Of a stretch of DNA of 64,000 bases, positions 20,762-28,540 are shown in pieces. The notes under the pieces are model-generated. The model saw only the letters and a program-made list of their open reading frames with translations. It was not told the DNA's origin and did no database searches. The stretch is from Dinoroseobacter sp. (GTDB lineage: Bacteria > Pseudomonadota > Alphaproteobacteria > Rhodobacterales > Rhodobacteraceae): contig JAEPNN010000007.1 in NCBI GenBank assembly GCA_017643385.1, forward strand, positions 172,610 to 236,609. Reading direction: 5' to 3'. Both the position numbers and the translations under genes were made by a program. Every line of letters starts with the position of its first letter. Position 1 is the first letter of the stretch.

Positions 20762-21906
20762 TCAGCGGCAAGTGCCTGACGTTTCGAAATAATTTTGGAG
20801 GCAATCCAATCATGGAAGCAATGTGTCGGGCCGTCCATTGCTGGGCTAAAGCGTCCGCCGTCAAAGCCCCGTGCAGCGCGCCCTCGTTGCATGCCTTCGA
20901 CGACAAAAATATCTTCCTCGAAGACTGTCTTCCACTGTGCCGCGTTATCTGCACGAAGGTCGGGGTCGCTGTTTTCTACTGCATAGTAGAGATGAACATG
21001 TTCAACGGTTTTGGTGTGACTGACGGGTTCCAGAACGATGGCAAAGGCATGATCGCGATGAACTCCAAGGAGTACGTTGGGATAGACGGTGATATATTCC
21101 GCCGCGGTATCCCACTTGTCCGAAAGCCCATCGAAATCTGGAAAAACCTGGTCGTTTTTACCCTTTAACTGACGATAGACCAGCGTACCCTGTCCTGAAT
21201 ATTGTTCAGAAACTTCAATATTGTAGTGATCTTCCAGCCGTGAATAGCTGTTTAATCCGGGATGGACCCATGGCAGGTGATAGCTCTCGCAATAGTTCTC
21301 GACAGCAAGCTTCCAATTGGTGTCGACCTCAAGTGTGAATTTGCTGTCTTCACCGCCGTGGTAGAGGGGTTTGTCAAACTCTGCCCAGCGCGCGATCAGA
21401 TCAGCGTGGACCTCTTCGAATGCGTCTGCCGTTCCCGACAGATTAACGAAAACCACATCTCGCCAGATATGACTGCGCAGTTCGAGCAGACCCAGCATGT
21501 TCTTATCAACATCTTCATGGGCATTCTGACCAGGGCCGCCAACATGCGGAGTGGCGACCAATTTGCCGTCGAGACTGTAACACCAAGAATGATAGGGGCA
21601 GCGCAGTGCGCCCTCGATTTTGCGCGGCTCTTCTACCAAAATCATGCCGCGGTGGCGGCAGATGTTCTGGAAGACGCGTACAATGCCGTTGCGATCGCGT
21701 AGCAAGAGTAAGGGTTCGCCCAGAAAGGTCAGGGGTTTTGCGTCGCCTGGCTCTGGAACATCGGCCGCAACTGCCAAGCCTGCCCAACCATCGGCAAGGA
21801 CGGCTTCGTTCTCTTCAGCTATGGTTTCCGGATCGGTGTAATGCGCGTTGGGCAGCCCATTGGCAACGTTGAGTTTGCGGCGCACAGCGGAGAGATCGGA
21901 CGTCAT
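20758..21906 (-). CDS. Rieske non-heme iron oxygenase, alpha subunit
   Basis: 382 residues. The N-terminal Rieske domain has the [2Fe-2S] motif C83-R-H85 ... C103-P-Y-H106. The C-terminal catalytic domain has the mononuclear-iron region NWKLAVENYCESYHLPWVHP. The overall type is that of choline-monooxygenase, carnitine-monooxygenase or N-demethylase-like enzymes rather than multi-subunit aromatic dioxygenases. No reductase or ferredoxin gene is adjacent, so electrons must come from elsewhere. The ATG at 21906 has GGGAG about 9 nt upstream. The substrate is unknown. Confidence 0.88.
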   Translation of the reverse strand: MTSDLSAVRRKLNVANGLPNAHYTDPETIAEENEAVLADGWAGLAVAADVPEPGDAKPLTFLGEPLLLLRDRNGIVRVFQNICRHRGMILVEEPRKIEGALRCPYHSWCYSLDGKLVATPHVGGPGQNAHEDVDKNMLGLLELRSHIWRDVVFVNLSGTADAFEEVHADLIARWAEFDKPLYHGGEDSKFTLEVDTNWKLAVENYCESYHLPWVHPGLNSYSRLEDHYNIEVSEQYSGQGTLVYRQLKGKNDQVFPDFDGLSDKWDTAAEYITVYPNVLLGVHRDHAFAIVLEPVSHTKTVEHVHLYYAVENSDPDLRADNAAQWKTVFEEDIFVVEGMQRGRAARGFDGGRFSPAMDGPTHCFHDWIASKIISKRQALAAE

Positions 21907-21990
21907 CTGGCACACTCCCTAAAGACTGCGCGAGCCATAACGCCTCTTGCAAAGATATATCGCGTCTCTAAACGACGCGACAGGTCGAAA

Positions 21991-22551
21991 TCAGGCGCCG
22001 CGTGACAACGCGGCAATTCCTGTGCGTGCCAGTTCCGTCAGCCCAAGAGGACGCATCAGATCGCCAAATGCCGCAACTTTTTCGGGCGTTCCGGTGATCT
22101 CGAACACGAAGCTTTCGAGGGTAGAGTCTACGACATTTGCGCGGAAGATGTCTGCAAGGCGCAGCGCTTCGACGCGATGGTCGCCTGCGCAAACAACTTT
22201 GAAGAGGGCAAGTTCGCGTTCAACAGCAGGTCCCTCGACGGTCAGGTCGTGCACATCATGCACAGGGACCATTCGCCCAAGCTGCGCTTTGATCTGTTCG
22301 ATCACCTGTGGCGTGCCTGTGGTGACAACGGTAATCCGTGAGCGATGTCCTTCAGTGTCAACTTCGGCCACCGTGAGGCTTTCAATATTGTATCCACGTC
22401 CAGAGAAGAGCCCGATCACGCGCGCCAGAACACCGGATTCATTGTCGACCAGAACAGCAAGTGTGTGCGTTTCCTGCAGATCCGAGAAATTGGGGCGCAG
22501 GTTATAGGCAGAGTGGCTGGTTGAGCCTTTTTTGAGTTTCAGAGCTGACAT
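21991..22551 (-). CDS. ilvN: Acetolactate synthase small (regulatory) subunit
   Basis: 186 residues, the ilvN/ilvH type. The N-terminal ACT domain (about 28-100; HTLAVLVDNESGVLARVIGLF then RGYNIESLTV) binds valine for feedback inhibition and activates the large subunit. It lies 92 bp after the large-subunit gene on the same strand and so falls under the same attenuator. Confidence 0.96.
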   Translation of the reverse strand: MSALKLKKGSTSHSAYNLRPNFSDLQETHTLAVLVDNESGVLARVIGLFSGRGYNIESLTVAEVDTEGHRSRITVVTTGTPQVIEQIKAQLGRMVPVHDVHDLTVEGPAVERELALFKVVCAGDHRVEALRLADIFRANVVDSTLESFVFEITGTPEKVAAFGDLMRPLGLTELARTGIAALSRGA

Positions 22552-22643
22552 CGTGGTCTTTCTTCATCACCTGCAGCGCGGCTGCGTCTTCGCGTTTCTA
22601 GAGCTGATAGTCTGCGGGGCCGAGGCTCCGCAGACTGCGCGGC

Positions 22644-24404
22644 TTAAACCAGTACTGACCCCTTGGCGTCAATCACGCCTTGAGTTTCGGCCTCGCCCAG
22701 AAGCATTTCGTTATGCGCCTTACCAGACGGGATCATCGGGAAACAATTTTCGTGCTTTTCGACAAGGCAGTCGAACAAAACGGGTCCATCATAATTCAGC
22801 ATGTCCATGATTGCGTCGTCGAGATCGGCAGGATCGCTACAGATAATGCCCTTTGCGCCAAAGGCTTCCGCGAGCTTTACGAAATTGGGCAGGGCTTCGG
22901 ACCAGCTCGAGGAATAGCGTTCGCCATGCAGTAATTCCTGCCATTGGCGCACCATGCCCAAGCGTTCATTGTTCAAGATGAATTGCTTAACAGGCAGGCG
23001 ATACTGTATCGCGGTACCCATTTCCTGCATATTCATGAGCCATGATGCTTCACCCGCCACGTTGATCACCAATGCATCGGGATGTGCGACCTGAATACCG
23101 ATAGACGCTGGGAACCCGTAGCCCATGGTGCCCAACCCCCCCGACGTCATCCAGCGATGGGGATCGTCAAATCCCAGATATTGCGCGGCCCACATCTGGT
23201 GCTGACCGACCTCGGTCGCGATGAAGCGGTCCTTGCGGTGTTTGGTAAGCTCTTCGAGCCGTTGCAGAGCGTATTGAGGTTTGATCGTGGTTTCTGAGTT
23301 TTTGAAATCGAGGCAGCGGATCTTTTTCCAGTCCTCGATCTGGGCCCACCATTTCTGCAGACCTTCCTTGTTGACCTTGCGCCCACGCGCCTTCCAGATG
23401 CGCAGCATGTCTTCGAGCACGTGACCGACATCTCCGATGATTGGAAAGTCGGTGGACACGACTTTGTTGATCGACGATGGATCAATATCGATATGGGCCT
23501 TGGCTGAGTTTGGAGCAAAAGCATCAATTCGGCCTGTAATGCGATCATCAAAGCGGGCTCCGATGTTGATCATCAGGTCGCAGTCGTGCATCGCCCAGTT
23601 TGCCTCATAAAGACCGTGCATACCCAGCATACCGATCCAGTGTTCGCCAGAAGCAGGGTAGGCGCCGAGGCCCATCAGTGTTGAGGTAATGGGAATTCCC
23701 GTCGCAGCCACAAGCTCGCGCAGCAGCTGACTTGCCGCTTCACCCGAATTTATCACCCCACCTCCTGTATAAAACAGGGGCCGTTCGGCTGTTTCCAGCG
23801 CCTCGACCAGCGCTGTGATTGTTTCAATATCGCCTTTTTTCTTCGGCGCATAATGCCCAAGGTCTGCCTTCGCGGGGGGTGTATACGTGCCCGTTGCGAA
23901 CTGAACGTCTTTTGGAATATCGACGAGCACTGGCCCGGGCCGTCCGTTGGTTGCGATATGAAACGCTTCGTGGATAGTGGACGCGAGCGCGTCAGTTTCT
24001 TTCACCAGCCAGTTCATTTTAGTGCAGGGACGGGTGATACCGACCGTATCGGCTTCCTGGAAGGCATCAGACCCGATCATGAAAGTTGGGACCTGACCTG
24101 TCAAAACGACCAGCGGGATCGAATCCATCAGAGCGTCAGTGATACCTGTCACTGCGTTTGTGGCTCCCGGGCCCGAGGTTACGAGAACAACACCGGGCTT
24201 GCCGGTGGAACGTGCATACCCTTCGGCTGCATGAGTCGCGCCTTGTTCATGGCGCACCAGGATGTGCTTGATCTTCGACTGCTGAAAAAGCTCGTCATAA
24301 ATCGGTAGGACGGCTCCGCCGGGATAGCCAAATACCGTATCCACACCCTGATCTACCAGAGCCTGAACCACCATTTGAGCGCCGGTCATGGAATTTGCCG
24401 TCAT
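22644..24404 (-). CDS. ilvB: Acetolactate synthase large subunit
   Basis: 586 residues. This thiamine-diphosphate enzyme forms acetolactate or acetohydroxybutyrate, first step of valine, leucine and isoleucine synthesis. Catalytic Glu53 is in VRHEQGATHAAEGYAR. The ThDP motif reads GEAS (451-454) with NNERLGMVRQWQ (478-489) instead of the textbook GDG start, a variant I recall from other alphaproteobacterial enzymes. The ATG at 24404 follows GAGGAG. A leader peptide and attenuator lie just upstream. Confidence 0.96.
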   Translation of the reverse strand: MTANSMTGAQMVVQALVDQGVDTVFGYPGGAVLPIYDELFQQSKIKHILVRHEQGATHAAEGYARSTGKPGVVLVTSGPGATNAVTGITDALMDSIPLVVLTGQVPTFMIGSDAFQEADTVGITRPCTKMNWLVKETDALASTIHEAFHIATNGRPGPVLVDIPKDVQFATGTYTPPAKADLGHYAPKKKGDIETITALVEALETAERPLFYTGGGVINSGEAASQLLRELVAATGIPITSTLMGLGAYPASGEHWIGMLGMHGLYEANWAMHDCDLMINIGARFDDRITGRIDAFAPNSAKAHIDIDPSSINKVVSTDFPIIGDVGHVLEDMLRIWKARGRKVNKEGLQKWWAQIEDWKKIRCLDFKNSETTIKPQYALQRLEELTKHRKDRFIATEVGQHQMWAAQYLGFDDPHRWMTSGGLGTMGYGFPASIGIQVAHPDALVINVAGEASWLMNMQEMGTAIQYRLPVKQFILNNERLGMVRQWQELLHGERYSSSWSEALPNFVKLAEAFGAKGIICSDPADLDDAIMDMLNYDGPVLFDCLVEKHENCFPMIPSGKAHNEMLLGEAETQGVIDAKGSVLV

Positions 24405-24447
24405 CTTTTCGTTCTCCTCGGTGCGCAACGTCGGTTGTTGCTTGGGT

Positions 24448-24479
24448 AAAAAAAAGCCCCCGGTCGGAAACTCGGGGGC
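24448..24479 (-). terminator. Transcription attenuator of the ilv operon
   Basis: Read on the minus strand: GCCCCCG, a 10-nt loop, CGGGGGC, then eight T. It is placed between the leader peptide stop (24505) and the ilvB start (24404), the position of a classic amino-acid attenuator. Confidence 0.92.
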
Positions 24480-24504
24480 GCATGGGTTCGGATCAGGATT
24501 TCCG

Positions 24505-24552
24505 TTACCGGTCCACGCGCCATTTTCCTACAAGTACGACAATATCTTCCAT
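24505..24552 (-). CDS. ilv operon leader peptide
   Basis: 15 residues, MEDIVVLVGKWRVDR. Six of the 15 are Ile, Val or Leu, with the run I-V-V-L-V at residues 4-8. It ends 26 bp before the attenuator hairpin. Ribosome stalling at these codons when branched-chain aminoacyl-tRNA is scarce should prevent terminator formation. The composition, size and position together leave little doubt, although no experiment is implied. Confidence 0.88.
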   Translation of the reverse strand: MEDIVVLVGKWRVDR

Positions 24553-24691
24553 GCCTGACTTAGCTTCCTCTGGGCTTTGCAGGCGGGACGTTATGTGGCG
24601 TTGCGAAAGCCGTCAACAGGCAATGCGCGACTTTTTGTGTCGTGTGGTGCTATTTCTGGGGATTTTTATTGCGCAAGTTTTCGTTGGAGCA

Positions 24692-26134
24692 TCACTTTGC
24701 GGCGGCGATGAGGGTGTCCTGCACCGAGAGGTTCCAATCTGCCAATGGGGAAGGGGCACCAAGGAGATATCCCTGCGCAAATGTGATCCCCAGATCCTGC
24801 AGACATGACACTTGGGCTTCTTTTTCAACGCCTTCGGCAACAATTGTGAACCCAAGGTCATGTGACATGGACACCAAGGCTCTCAATATCGCGATGCTCT
24901 TAGCTGAAGTGGGCAGACCTTCGATAAATGTTCTGTCGATCTTCACAATATCAATTGGCAAATCACGCAAGCGCGCGAGGTCTGATTGCCCAATTCCGAA
25001 GTCATCAAGAGCGATCCGGACGCCCAAGGCGCGTAATTCGTTCAGAATGCCTGCGGCCTTGGAAACATCCTCTATCATTGTGTTTTCAACGATCTCAAAG
25101 ACAGTTTTCCTGGGGTCCAGATCTTCAATTATTTTGGCAAGCCGAGACATCACAGTTTCCGCACTGCTTTGAAAAAGCGTACTCGAGATGTTGAACGAGC
25201 AGAACGGATCGCCCGGGGTATCGTCGAGTGTTGCTGCGATCTCCTTTACGATATCCATGGTCGGGGTTGCGAAGAGATGTTGATCCCCATTGATGATCGG
25301 CAAGAAGTCAGAGGGCGGTACTACTGTGCCATCGCCTCTGACCCATCGGATCAGGGCTTCAAATCCGACAGGTTGATTGGCGTTGACGTCATAGATCGGT
25401 TGAAAAAAGTAGGTGAATTCTTGCGCGGTGAGGCCCTGCTTAATCCCGTCAAGATTAGGCATCCTTTTTGAATGTCTAAGTTTTTCGCGCAGAGTTTGAT
25501 CTACAGGTTGGGACGCATTGCGACCCTGCGCCTTTGCAATGTAAAGCGCTGTATCTGCCTCGAGCATGGCGTCAGACAAATTTGTCCCCTCTGGAACCCT
25601 GCTCGCGCCGACACTCGCGGTTCGGCTTAATCTTTGATTTTCGATCTCGATCCAGACGCTCGCAATACACTTTCGGATGTCTTCCGCTTCGCGTTCGGAT
25701 TGAGCGTCATCTAATGATCGTAGCGCGACCCAAAACTCGTCTCCTCCGAGACGGGCCACAACCCCGCGCGTCCCAATGTGCGAGGAGAGTGCCCGTCCGA
25801 CGGCGCGCAAGTAGATATCACCTACACCATGCCCATAACTGTCATTGATACTTTTGAAATGATCGATATCCGCGATAATCAATGTCACCGGTTCATCGTC
25901 AGAAGACGCCAGCCATCGACCAACGGTTGCGACGAAATATCGGTGAGACCTGCAACGTGTAAGGGCGTCGTATGTAAGTAATTGAGTGAGCGCGACGTTC
26001 TGGTGGGCGAGGTCCCTGTTCCGGGTCTCTAATGGAAAGAAAAAGGTCTTAGACATTGTCCGCGCGATGCCAAACAAAGCGAGAAGAAGGGCCAACAGGC
26101 CGATCACAAGTGTAGAGATCGAAAGGGTAATCAC
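24692..26134 (-). CDS. Membrane GGDEF-EAL protein (cyclic-di-GMP turnover)
   Basis: 480 residues from a GTG at 26134, chosen because AAAGGA lies about 7 nt upstream; an earlier in-frame TTG has no such site. One N-terminal membrane helix (about 2-26), a GGDEF domain with intact RLGGDEF (130-134), and an EAL domain with GFEALIRW (EAL at 259-261), DDFGIGQSDL and VAEGVE. The RxxD inhibitory site before GGDEF is absent. Both domains keep core catalytic motifs, so it could make and break c-di-GMP; which dominates cannot be told. Confidence 0.9.
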   Translation of the reverse strand: MITLSISTLVIGLLALLLALFGIARTMSKTFFFPLETRNRDLAHQNVALTQLLTYDALTRCRSHRYFVATVGRWLASSDDEPVTLIIADIDHFKSINDSYGHGVGDIYLRAVGRALSSHIGTRGVVARLGGDEFWVALRSLDDAQSEREAEDIRKCIASVWIEIENQRLSRTASVGASRVPEGTNLSDAMLEADTALYIAKAQGRNASQPVDQTLREKLRHSKRMPNLDGIKQGLTAQEFTYFFQPIYDVNANQPVGFEALIRWVRGDGTVVPPSDFLPIINGDQHLFATPTMDIVKEIAATLDDTPGDPFCSFNISSTLFQSSAETVMSRLAKIIEDLDPRKTVFEIVENTMIEDVSKAAGILNELRALGVRIALDDFGIGQSDLARLRDLPIDIVKIDRTFIEGLPTSAKSIAILRALVSMSHDLGFTIVAEGVEKEAQVSCLQDLGITFAQGYLLGAPSPLADWNLSVQDTLIAAAK

Positions 26135-26465
26135 TGACAGTCCTTTCCACAAACACGGTCAATGACACACGTTAAGCGAGAAAAGTCAAACCGTGTTCAT
26201 CACAAAGTAGATTTTGGTGGTAGATTCTCGACTCAATAAAAGCCGTCTGCGACATGGACTTGGGCGATATCTACGGTGCTTGTGCGCCTGCTTAGTGTGC
26301 GTTCTGGACGTTTCTGGATGCAAAACCTGAATATTGATCTGATTATCTGCGCAATTTGATCTCTTCGTGTTTGACCTTCTCGAACTTAAGAGTAACTTCA
26401 CGTTACTTCAAACGATCCGCCGTCCACTTGGTGGTCGGCAATAACAATTCTACGGGAGGATATTC
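26135..26465. other. 331-bp divergent regulatory region before the TRAP operon
   Basis: No gene is seen. It contains GTAAC-TTCAC-GTTAC (26391-26405), a 5-bp inverted repeat with a 5-bp spacer, about 60 bp before the binding-protein start, and a strong ribosome site GGGAGG just before that start. It separates the divergent GGDEF-EAL gene from the transporter. Confidence 0.4.
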
Positions 26466-27551
26466 ATGGATCGTCGTTCATTCTTGCGGACTTCTGCGCT
26501 TGGTGGGGGTGCTGTTGCAGCGTCTTCGCTGGCAGCCCCAGCAATTGCGCAAAACCGCCGTACCCTGACCATGGTTACTTCGGTGCCAGACGGCTTCGCT
26601 GTTTTTGATGACGCGGCAAACTACTTTGCGAACGCTGTCACAACGATGTCTGACGGTGCCGTCACCATCGACAAGAAACCAGCAGGTGAGCTTGTTGGTG
26701 CGTTCGAAGTGTTTGACGCTGTGACCGCAGGTCAGGCAGATATCTATCACTCGGCCGAATACTATTTCGGCGGTCAGCACCCAGGCCTGTACTACTACAC
26801 TGCAGTTCCATTCGGCGCGACAGCACAAGAACAGCTGACATGGTACCTCCACGGCGGTGGTAAAGAGCTGCACGACGAGATCGGTCAGATCTTCGGTCTG
26901 AAGGCCTTCCTCTGCGGCAACACTACGGTTCAGCCAGGCGGTTGGTTCCGTGAGCCAATTAACTCTGCTGACGATCTTCAGGGCCTTAAGTTCCGCATGC
27001 CGGGTCTTGGTGGCCGTGCGCTCGCCAACACTGGTGCGTCTGTTCAGTCGCTTCCGGGCGGTGAGATTTACCAGGCGCTGGCTTCTGGTGCAATCGACGG
27101 GGCAGAGTGGATCGGTCCATTTGCCGATGAACGCCTCGGCTTCCAGGAAGTCTGTAAGTACTACTACACTGCAGGGTTCCATGAGCCAGGATCGGCACTT
27201 GCCTGTTCGTTCAACCGCGACATCTGGGACAGCTTGACGCCGGCTCAGCAGTCGATCGTCGAAAACGCTGCAACAGCAACGTCGATCTGGTCGATCGCTC
27301 AGTCGAACCACAATAACGGTGCAGCACTTGCGCGTATTCAGGCCGCAGGCGTCAACATCGTCGAATTCTCAGATGATATCTGGGATGCGTTCGGTGCGGC
27401 GTCTGAGACCGCCATGAACGAGTTCATGGATGATCCGCTCTACGCTCAGATTCGTGAAAGCTTCGAGACATCGCTGAAGTCCAGTTCTGCATGGCTCTCG
27501 CGTTCTGAAGGTGAGTACACCCGTCAGCGTAACCGCGTCTTGAACGGCTAA
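26466..27551 (+). CDS. TRAP transporter substrate-binding protein (DctP family, TakP-like)
   Basis: 361 residues. A twin-arginine signal (MDRRSFLRTSALGGG, cleavage near AIAQ) precedes the DctP fold. The segments GGWFREPINSADDLQGLKFR, GGEIYQALASGAIDGAEWIGP and FHEPGSA resemble TakP, which binds 2-oxo acids, so a 2-oxo acid or similar carboxylate is a reasonable guess. The arginine in LKFRMPG is the usual carboxylate anchor. It acts in the periplasm and is first in a three-gene operon. Confidence 0.93.
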   Translation: MDRRSFLRTSALGGGAVAASSLAAPAIAQNRRTLTMVTSVPDGFAVFDDAANYFANAVTTMSDGAVTIDKKPAGELVGAFEVFDAVTAGQADIYHSAEYYFGGQHPGLYYYTAVPFGATAQEQLTWYLHGGGKELHDEIGQIFGLKAFLCGNTTVQPGGWFREPINSADDLQGLKFRMPGLGGRALANTGASVQSLPGGEIYQALASGAIDGAEWIGPFADERLGFQEVCKYYYTAGFHEPGSALACSFNRDIWDSLTPAQQSIVENAATATSIWSIAQSNHNNGAALARIQAAGVNIVEFSDDIWDAFGAASETAMNEFMDDPLYAQIRESFETSLKSSSAWLSRSEGEYTRQRNRVLNG

Positions 27552-27575
27552 GGCCGCTTGATAAAATAAAATTGG

Positions 27576-27606
27576 CCGTCGCGTCCTATTGGACGCGGCG
27601 GTTTTT
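27576..27606 (+). terminator. Intercistronic hairpin with U-tract after the binding-protein gene
   Basis: CCGTCGCGTCC, loop TATT, GGACGCGGCGG (11 bp with one G-T pair), then TTTTT. It lies 25 bp after the binding-protein stop and before the permease genes. It probably lets only part of the transcripts continue, giving excess periplasmic protein. Confidence 0.8.
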
Positions 27607-27634
27607 ACTAGGATCAGGGAGTGGGGACCTCGAT

Positions 27635-28528
27635 TTGCTTGATGCGCTAATTTGGTTCTTTAGTAATCTGTTTGCTGCTTTCGTGAATTTCTTTGCTGCG
27701 ATCGCCAACCCCGGGGCTTGGCTGGATTGGAGCAATGCGGAATCGATGATGCGGTTCATCTACTATGGTGGATCGGTTGAATTATTCTTCGTGGTCCTTC
27801 TAGCATTCCTGATCGTATTTGTGATTGGGCTATTCTCCAGCGCTTTCCTGTGGCGGGTCGTGATCGGGCTTGAGTTTTTTGCCAACACAACAGGCAGACT
27901 TTTTGCGTGGGCTGGCTTGTTGATGGTCCTGCAACAGACGCTCATCATCTTTCTTCAACGCATATTTGCCGCGTCTGAGATCAGCTTCGGCGCCGGTGTC
28001 TCGATCAGTCAGGACGTAAGTTGGTGGTCGGATGAACTGAAGCTATACAATGCGATCATAGTTTGCATGTGCTGTGCCTACACGTTTGTTCAGGGAGGGC
28101 AGGTGCGCGTTGACTTGTTTTACGCCGGGGTGTCTCACCGTCGGAAACGCATCATCGATATGTTCGGTTCTCTGTTCTTTATGGTCCCAACGGCGTTGGT
28201 GATATGGATGTACAGCTGGTACTTCCTGTGGAGGCATCTGGTTACGCCAAAGGTCTCTGCATCCGATCAGGTCGACAGGATGATCATGAAAGCACGCGCC
28301 TTACGTTGGAACGTGGAAACCATTGGGTTTTCTGCCAACGGATTTTCAGCGTACTTCCTCTTCAAAGTTTTGATGGTCGTGTTTGCCGGGATGGTACTGA
28401 TCCAGGGGATCGCCTTCTTCTACCGCTCGTATCTTGAGTATCGCGAAGGCGAAGAGAGCGCGGGCAAGCACCTCGACAAAGACCAACTCGGCGATCCGGA
28501 CGCCGAGCTGGTTGCAGAAATTCACTAG
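27635..28528 (+). CDS. TRAP transporter small permease subunit (DctQ family)
   Basis: About 297 residues, with several membrane helices (for example about 35-60, 75-100, 140-160, 180-200). The frame is open back to 27572, but that start would lie inside the hairpin; the TTG at 27635, with GGGGA about 8 nt upstream, is the best candidate. It is larger than the usual 160-220-residue DctQ, as in TakQ-like systems. It pairs with the DctM-type gene 12 bp downstream. Confidence 0.85.
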   Translation: MLDALIWFFSNLFAAFVNFFAAIANPGAWLDWSNAESMMRFIYYGGSVELFFVVLLAFLIVFVIGLFSSAFLWRVVIGLEFFANTTGRLFAWAGLLMVLQQTLIIFLQRIFAASEISFGAGVSISQDVSWWSDELKLYNAIIVCMCCAYTFVQGGQVRVDLFYAGVSHRRKRIIDMFGSLFFMVPTALVIWMYSWYFLWRHLVTPKVSASDQVDRMIMKARALRWNVETIGFSANGFSAYFLFKVLMVVFAGMVLIQGIAFFYRSYLEYREGEESAGKHLDKDQLGDPDAELVAEIH

Positions 28529-28540
28529 GAGACCGAGATC

